Below, piece by piece: positions 59,898 through 64,000 of a stretch of 64,000 nucleotides of DNA (position 1 is its first letter; the number at the start of each line of letters is the position of its first letter). This stretch comes from Pusillimonas sp. MFBS29 (lineage in GTDB: Bacteria > Pseudomonadota > Gammaproteobacteria > Burkholderiales > Burkholderiaceae_B): assembly GCF_020687695.1 (NCBI RefSeq), contig NZ_JAJEWL010000003.1, positions 186,001-250,000 on the forward strand, in the 5' to 3' direction. A program made the translations under genes and the position numbers. The notes under the pieces were generated by a model. It ran no database searches, was not told the DNA's origin, and worked only from the letters and a program-made list of their open reading frames with translations.

Positions 59898-60754
59898 TGG
59901 CTTCTCCCCATCAGGCCGTCAGGTCGAAGCAGCAGCACCAGCGCCATCGCCACATAGATCATCAGACTGGCGCCTTGCGGCCAAAGCGTGCTCATGAGGC
60001 TTTGTACGATGCCAACCAAAAGCCCGCCCAGCAATGCGCCGCTGAAGCTGCCCATGCCGCCCACCACCACGACCACAAAAGCCACTGCCAGCGCTTCTAT
60101 GCCCATAAAGGGCTCTACACCGCGCAAGGGCGCCGCCAGGACGCCGGCCAGGCCCGCCGTGGCGGCACCCAGCGCAAAGGTCAGGCCAAACACCTTGTAG
60201 ACATTGAAGCGCAGCAGCGTGACCATTTCGGCCGATTCACTGCCAGCGCGCACGATGCTGCCCAGGCGTGTACGTTCGAGCAACAGCCAGATGGCCACGG
60301 CCAGCACGGCGGAAATGGCAATCAGGAACACCCGGTATTTGGGATAAATAAAGGAGCCCCACATGATCACGCCCTTGAGCGAATCTGGCGGAGGTACGTT
60401 CACACCGACCGGCCCCCAGTACAGAATGACCAGTTCCTGTATGCCCCAGGCCAGGCCCAGTGTGAACAGGATATGGAATTCGTGTGGCAGATCGTAGATG
60501 CGACGCAAGAGCAAGCGCTCGACGCCCCATGCGCACAGCCCAACCAGAATGGGCCCAATGAAAAGCACAACCCAGAAGCTCAGGCCAAGCTGAATAAGCT
60601 GGTAACACGCATAAGCGCCCAGCAGATAGAAGGCGCCGTGCGCGAAGTTCACGAAGCGCAACAGGCCGAACACGATGGAAAGACCCACGGCAAGCAGGAA
60701 GTAAATCATTCCTATGCCTATGCCGTTAATGACCTGCAACAAATATAAATTCAT
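59894..60754 (-). CDS. livH: branched-chain-type ABC permease LivH
   Basis: A 286-residue permease: VINGIGIGMIYFLLAVGLSI, RFVNFAHGAFYLLGAY and, near the C-terminus, VVVVGGMGSFSGALLGGLLV. Those are LivH signatures. Stop overlaps the LivM start. It lies 131 bp downstream of the receptor gene. Confidence 0.94.
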   Translation of the reverse strand: MNLYLLQVINGIGIGMIYFLLAVGLSIVFGLLRFVNFAHGAFYLLGAYACYQLIQLGLSFWVVLFIGPILVGLCAWGVERLLLRRIYDLPHEFHILFTLGLAWGIQELVILYWGPVGVNVPPPDSLKGVIMWGSFIYPKYRVFLIAISAVLAVAIWLLLERTRLGSIVRAGSESAEMVTLLRFNVYKVFGLTFALGAATAGLAGVLAAPLRGVEPFMGIEALAVAFVVVVVGGMGSFSGALLGGLLVGIVQSLMSTLWPQGASLMIYVAMALVLLLRPDGLMGRSQ

Positions 60755-60885
60755 CGGCAGGAACCCCCCGCTCTGCCGCCCGGCTGCATGCGTGCAAATC
60801 GGGGAGGAGAACTATCAGTTATGTTGGACGGTTAAAAAAAGCCAAACTGCCGGCGGCCGGCGTAAGCAGACCGCCGTGGTTGCCA

Positions 60886-62088
60886 TCAGGCCGACATTTT
60901 GCAGCCGGCTTCCTGGGGTGACAGGAACGATTGCCCGCCGTGCAGAAGCTCGGCGTAGTCGTCCTGATCTTTCATGGCGGACTTGGCCTTGCCCTTGAGC
61001 AGATAGTAATTCTTGATCACCTGATGGTCGGCCTTGCGAATGGTTTCCTTACCCGTCAGCCCGTCGTATTCCGCGCCCTCCATGGCCTCGATGACCTTGG
61101 CCGGATCGGCGGAATTGGCCTTGACGATACCGTCGGCCATCATCTTGGTGATGATGTAGGCCCCCGCAAGGCTGTAATTGGGATTGATATTGAACTTGGC
61201 GCGCGTTTGCTCGACCAGCTGCTTGTTAAGCGGCGAATCAATGGTGTGCCAGTACTGAACGCCGAAGTAGACGTCCTGGCACAGGTCGGCACCCAGCGAC
61301 TCGAACTGCTCGAGCCCCGAAGCCCAGGCCACCAGAATGACGGTGTTGGTCTTCATGCCGAAGCTGACCGCCTGGCGCAAGGTTTCCGAGCTTTGCGAAC
61401 CAAAGTTCAGCAGCACCAGGACATCGGGCTTGGCTGCCATGGCGTTGGTCAGGTAGCCGCTGAACTCGCGCTCATCGAGGGAATGGTAGCTATTGCCCAC
61501 GTGCTCGAGGTTGTTTTCCTTGAGGATATCCTTGGTGGCGGTAAGCAGACCCTCGCCAAACACATACTGTGGCGTAATGGTGTACCAACGCTTGGCATCG
61601 GGATGCAGTTTGATCAGCGGCCCGACCGTTTCGCGCACGGCCCCGTAGGTAGGAACCGACCAGCGGAACATGGCGCGGTTGCAGTCGGATCCGGTGATTT
61701 CGTCGGCGCCCGCCGTGGTGACCAGAATACCGCCCTGCTTCTCCAGGCTTTTGCCCATGGCCAGCGCTTCCGACGACAAAATGCCGCCCGAGAAGAAACG
61801 GGCTTTTTCCTGCTCGAACAGGTCTTGTACTTGCCTAACGGCCGTCGCGGGCTTGCCCTGGGTGTCGAGCACCTTGTACGACACAGGCCGCCCGATAAGG
61901 GTTTTGTTTTGCTCGACAAACAGCTGCATGCCCATTTCGGCAAATTTGCCATTCGCGGCAAACGGCCCCGACATGGGATTGGGCGCACCAAAAATAATGG
62001 GTTCTTCAGCGGCAAAGGCCGTTTTGATGGCAAAAGGAGTGGTCAGCGCCGCAAGGCCGCCCACTTTCAGCAGGTCACGTCTGTTCAT
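60886..62088 (-). CDS. ABC substrate-binding protein, LivK/urea-amide type
   Basis: A 400-residue periplasmic receptor of the branched-chain/amide family. The N-terminus MNRRDLLKVGGLAALTTPFA carries a twin-arginine motif; cleavage is probably after AAFA. Receptor text: FGAPNPMSGPFAANGKFAEMG, then SEALAMGKSLEKQGGILVTT. The ligand could be an amino acid, urea or short amide. The two hydrolases downstream favour a peptide- or ureido-type compound. First gene of the leftward operon. Confidence 0.92.
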   Translation of the reverse strand: MNRRDLLKVGGLAALTTPFAIKTAFAAEEPIIFGAPNPMSGPFAANGKFAEMGMQLFVEQNKTLIGRPVSYKVLDTQGKPATAVRQVQDLFEQEKARFFSGGILSSEALAMGKSLEKQGGILVTTAGADEITGSDCNRAMFRWSVPTYGAVRETVGPLIKLHPDAKRWYTITPQYVFGEGLLTATKDILKENNLEHVGNSYHSLDEREFSGYLTNAMAAKPDVLVLLNFGSQSSETLRQAVSFGMKTNTVILVAWASGLEQFESLGADLCQDVYFGVQYWHTIDSPLNKQLVEQTRAKFNINPNYSLAGAYIITKMMADGIVKANSADPAKVIEAMEGAEYDGLTGKETIRKADHQVIKNYYLLKGKAKSAMKDQDDYAELLHGGQSFLSPQEAGCKMSA

Positions 62089-62228
62089 AATGTCTCCGGG
62101 CGTTCTAATCGTTATGAATGCTGGTCAGCCAGCTATTTGATGGCCAAGTATTTGTCTATAACTGCGCACAAATCCTAGCAGAACTGCAATAGGGTGAAAA
62201 TATACAGATAAGAAGATCTAAAATAATC

Positions 62229-62255
62229 GTACAGTTATATTTCAAAAAACTGTAC
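62229..62255 (-). terminator. inverted repeat downstream of the glycosyltransferase
   Basis: GTACAGTT (62229-62236) and AACTGTAC (62248-62255), separated by 11 bases, form a perfect 8-bp dyad just past the glycosyltransferase stop on the minus strand, followed by GATTATTTT. It could be a weak terminator or an operator for the downstream receptor operon, whose start is 141 bp further left. Confidence 0.35.
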
Positions 62256-62265
62256 TGGCCCCTGA

Positions 62266-63327
62266 TCAAAGCTGTGCAGAACCCCTCAGCCTTTCGAATT
62301 CCTGCAAATAGCGGCGCCCCATGCGCTCGACATCATGCTCCCGACGCACATAGGCGTAGGCGTGCTCCACAGCCTCTGTACGAAACGCCGTATCGTCCAG
62401 CAGACGCTGCATGCCGGCCGCCAGGGCTTTGTGGTCACCTACCCTGCACAATATGCCGCGGTCCTGGGCCAGACTTTCCTTAAGGCCGCCGGCATCGGTG
62501 GACACAACAGGTACCCGCTGCAGAAAAGCATCCAGCACGCTGCTGCCCAGCGCCTCGTCCACCGAGCTCATGGCGAAAACATCCATCACACTGTACAGGC
62601 TCTCGATGTCTTCCTGAAATCCCGCAAACAGGTAGGTGTTTTCCAGCCCCAGCTCTGCCACACGCGCCCGCGCAGCCTGCTCGGCATTACCGCCTCCACC
62701 GAAATGAACAAAGACAAAGTCATCGCGCACCTGGGCCAGGTCGTGCACTGCGGCAATCATGGTCAGCGGGTCTTTGCCCTCTACCAGGGCCGCCGACGTG
62801 GCAATCACGCGTTTGCCTTGAAGCGGCCATTCATTCAGGAAGCGCTGGACGCGGTGCTGATCAATCACGGCCGGCTCGATGGCACTGCGGATGATGACAG
62901 GCTTGAAACCCAGGCGTCTCGGCTCTGCCGCTGCCGATTCGCTGATGGCCACAAACAAGTCTATACAACGCCACTTCAGACGAATCTTGGTATCGTTGCG
63001 AACGCGAAAATCGGTACGCCGCGAAAAAACAACCGGCCGCTTGTGCAGCCAGCGCGTCAGGCCCGCCCAGGTAATGGTGTTGGCCGTTTGCGCATGAATA
63101 ATGTCGAATTGCCTGGCTGTCCGGGCCAGGAAACCAAGCCGCGCCATCAGGCCGGCCGGCTCATACACTTCGAATCCCTCTGACCGGGCCGCCTTGGCCA
63201 GTTGTCCGCCCGGCCGTGCCATCAGGGCAACGTCATGCCCTTCCGCGCGAAACTGGCGCATGCAGTACATGGTCTGCCGCTCACCGCCACGCCAGCCTCG
63301 CTCCAGGTTCAGTTGCAAAATCTTCAT
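62266..63327 (-). CDS. glycosyltransferase family 4-like protein
   Basis: A 353-residue GT-B glycosyltransferase. The N-terminal Gly-rich acceptor loop is LQLNLERGWRGGERQTMY; RRTDFRVRNDTKIRLKWRCI and a C-terminal nucleotide-sugar-binding domain follow, with ALGSSVLDAFLQRVPVVSTD and the EALGSS.LDA motif. ATG at 63327 lies 8 bp after the upstream MFS stop, so the genes are co-transcribed. Probable role: sugar transfer to lipid or polysaccharide at the inner membrane face; acceptor unknown. Confidence 0.88.
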   Translation of the reverse strand: MKILQLNLERGWRGGERQTMYCMRQFRAEGHDVALMARPGGQLAKAARSEGFEVYEPAGLMARLGFLARTARQFDIIHAQTANTITWAGLTRWLHKRPVVFSRRTDFRVRNDTKIRLKWRCIDLFVAISESAAAEPRRLGFKPVIIRSAIEPAVIDQHRVQRFLNEWPLQGKRVIATSAALVEGKDPLTMIAAVHDLAQVRDDFVFVHFGGGGNAEQAARARVAELGLENTYLFAGFQEDIESLYSVMDVFAMSSVDEALGSSVLDAFLQRVPVVSTDAGGLKESLAQDRGILCRVGDHKALAAGMQRLLDDTAFRTEAVEHAYAYVRREHDVERMGRRYLQEFERLRGSAQL

Positions 63328-63335
63328 GGCATCAC

Positions 63336-64000
63336 TCAAAGTTCCAGGTCCGCAACCGGATTGCGATGGCGCACGATGTTGATGATGAGAGCGATCAACG
63401 CACAGGCCATCGCGGCACCCAGCCCCAGCCTGGCGCCGTTAGGCCCGGCCAGATTGAAAGAGAGCCCCACCAGCGTCGTACCCAGGGTTTGGCCAAATAC
63501 GCGTGTGGTGGCCTGCATGCCACCGGCGGCGCCGCTGCGGTACCTGGGCGCGCCTGCCAGCATCGCCCGATTATTGGGCGTCTGGAAGAAGCCAAAGCCC
63601 GTCCCGCCCGCCAGCATAACCAATATGAACCACAGAAAGCTTGCCTGGATCGACAACAGAAGCACGCCCAGCAGGCCCAGGGCCATGACTCCCGCACCAA
63701 TGCCGCACAACACGGCAACGGCATAGCGGCCCGACAGGTAGCCGGCGACCGGTGCCATGACGGCAACGCCAATCGACCAGGCCCCCAGCAGCACGCCAAC
63801 GTCGGCATAGGAATAGCCCAGGGTATGCTGAAAGTAAAAGGGAACGGCGACAAACGCAGCCATTTGCGCGGCAAAGGAAAACACCGAAGCCCCCACGGCG
63901 TAAGCAATGGGCGTAATACGCAACAAATCGACAGGCACCAGGGGCGCGGCCTGCCCAAGCGAGCGCCTGACCAGCACCCAGCCGACCAGGCCGGCCGACA
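63336..64000 (-). CDS. MFS transporter, 5' end outside window
   Basis: A membrane protein whose visible 221 residues comprise the C-terminal half of a major facilitator transporter: about six hydrophobic helices with a GYLSGRYAVAVLCGIGAG loop (motif-A-like) and GFGFFQTPNNRAMLAGAP near the middle. The FFQTPNN string is seen in DHA2-type drug exporters. The reading frame remains open at the right edge, so the start lies beyond it. Confidence 0.88.
   Translation of the reverse strand, partial: SAGLVGWVLVRRSLGQAAPLVPVDLLRITPIAYAVGASVFSFAAQMAAFVAVPFYFQHTLGYSYADVGVLLGAWSIGVAVMAPVAGYLSGRYAVAVLCGIGAGVMALGLLGVLLLSIQASFLWFILVMLAGGTGFGFFQTPNNRAMLAGAPRYRSGAAGGMQATTRVFGQTLGTTLVGLSFNLAGPNGARLGLGAAMACALIALIINIVRHRNPVADLEL

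Noticed and set aside
59897-60748. Plus-strand frame antisense to livH
   Set aside because: Exact shadow of a membrane protein gene; composition is Gln/His-rich without hydrophobic segments or motifs.
60931-62178. Plus-strand frame of 415 codons antisense to the LivK-type receptor
   Set aside because: Shadow; the minus-strand gene has a signal peptide and receptor motifs.

Overview
The window looks like chromosome of a Burkholderiales betaproteobacterium, most likely Alcaligenaceae (the Bordetella / Achromobacter / Pusillimonas group). The reasons are two Bug-type periplasmic receptors with no cognate membrane partners, glmS next to a divergent Lrp/AsnC regulator, and a dense series of small catabolic clusters each with its own regulator. 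This assignment is from gene content only; no rRNA or other taxonomic marker is present, and I see no tRNA, rRNA or CRISPR array.

Layout. 311-921: a MazEF-type toxin-antitoxin pair with its operator. 1099-9625: a divergent IclR-controlled cluster. Leftward are IclR, an MmgE/PrpD-family protein, a Bug receptor and an AhpD-like protein. Rightward are an FAD-linked 2-hydroxyacid dehydrogenase, a fumarase/argininosuccinate-lyase-type lyase, 3-mercaptopyruvate sulfurtransferase and persulfide dioxygenase. Together they suggest catabolism of a succinyl thioether through 3-mercaptopyruvate to sulfite. 9715-13517: a DUF411 copper-type protein, a DAO-type oxidase, a Fic-like C-terminal fragment, and an EamA exporter with a divergent MarR regulator and twin operators. 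13538-18506: an unrecognised 527-residue protein, an IS3-family element split inside its catalytic motif by an IS110/IS1111-type element, and an M20 peptidase pseudogene.

18711-28010: nine same-strand genes (7Fe ferredoxin, ferredoxin-NADP reductase, GlpC/HdrD-like Fe-S protein, Bug receptor, RidA, 3-hydroxyacyl-CoA dehydrogenase, ADP-forming acyl-CoA ligase, MDR oxidoreductase, LysR regulator), apparently an acyl-CoA catabolic operon with its own electron-transfer module. 28027-31724: RidA, LysR, a 3-hydroxybutyrate-dehydrogenase-like SDR and fumarylacetoacetase.

32600-49842 is a visibly more GC-rich acyl-CoA catabolic island. It holds an oligopeptide-type ABC transporter, a three-part biotin-dependent acyl-CoA carboxylase, thiolase, 3-hydroxyacyl-CoA dehydrogenase, a FadB-like bifunctional protein, an atypical IpdAB-like CoA-transferase-fold pair, a CaiB-type CoA-transferase and a LacI regulator. 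Three LacI-type operator candidates occur in it, and decayed IS3 and IS110 remnants lie on both sides. 49843-51970 is a graveyard of IS fragments, an IS1595-like truncated protein and a type I restriction (HsdR) tail. From 52105 the sequence returns to core-like genes: glmS, Lrp, then a leftward operon with a Liv-type amino-acid/amide ABC transporter, an M81 (MlrC-like) peptidase and an M20 amidohydrolase, and finally a glycosyltransferase and an MFS transporter cut by the window edge.

Most gene calls rest on recognisable family motifs. Substrates of the catabolic clusters are inferences and are marked so.
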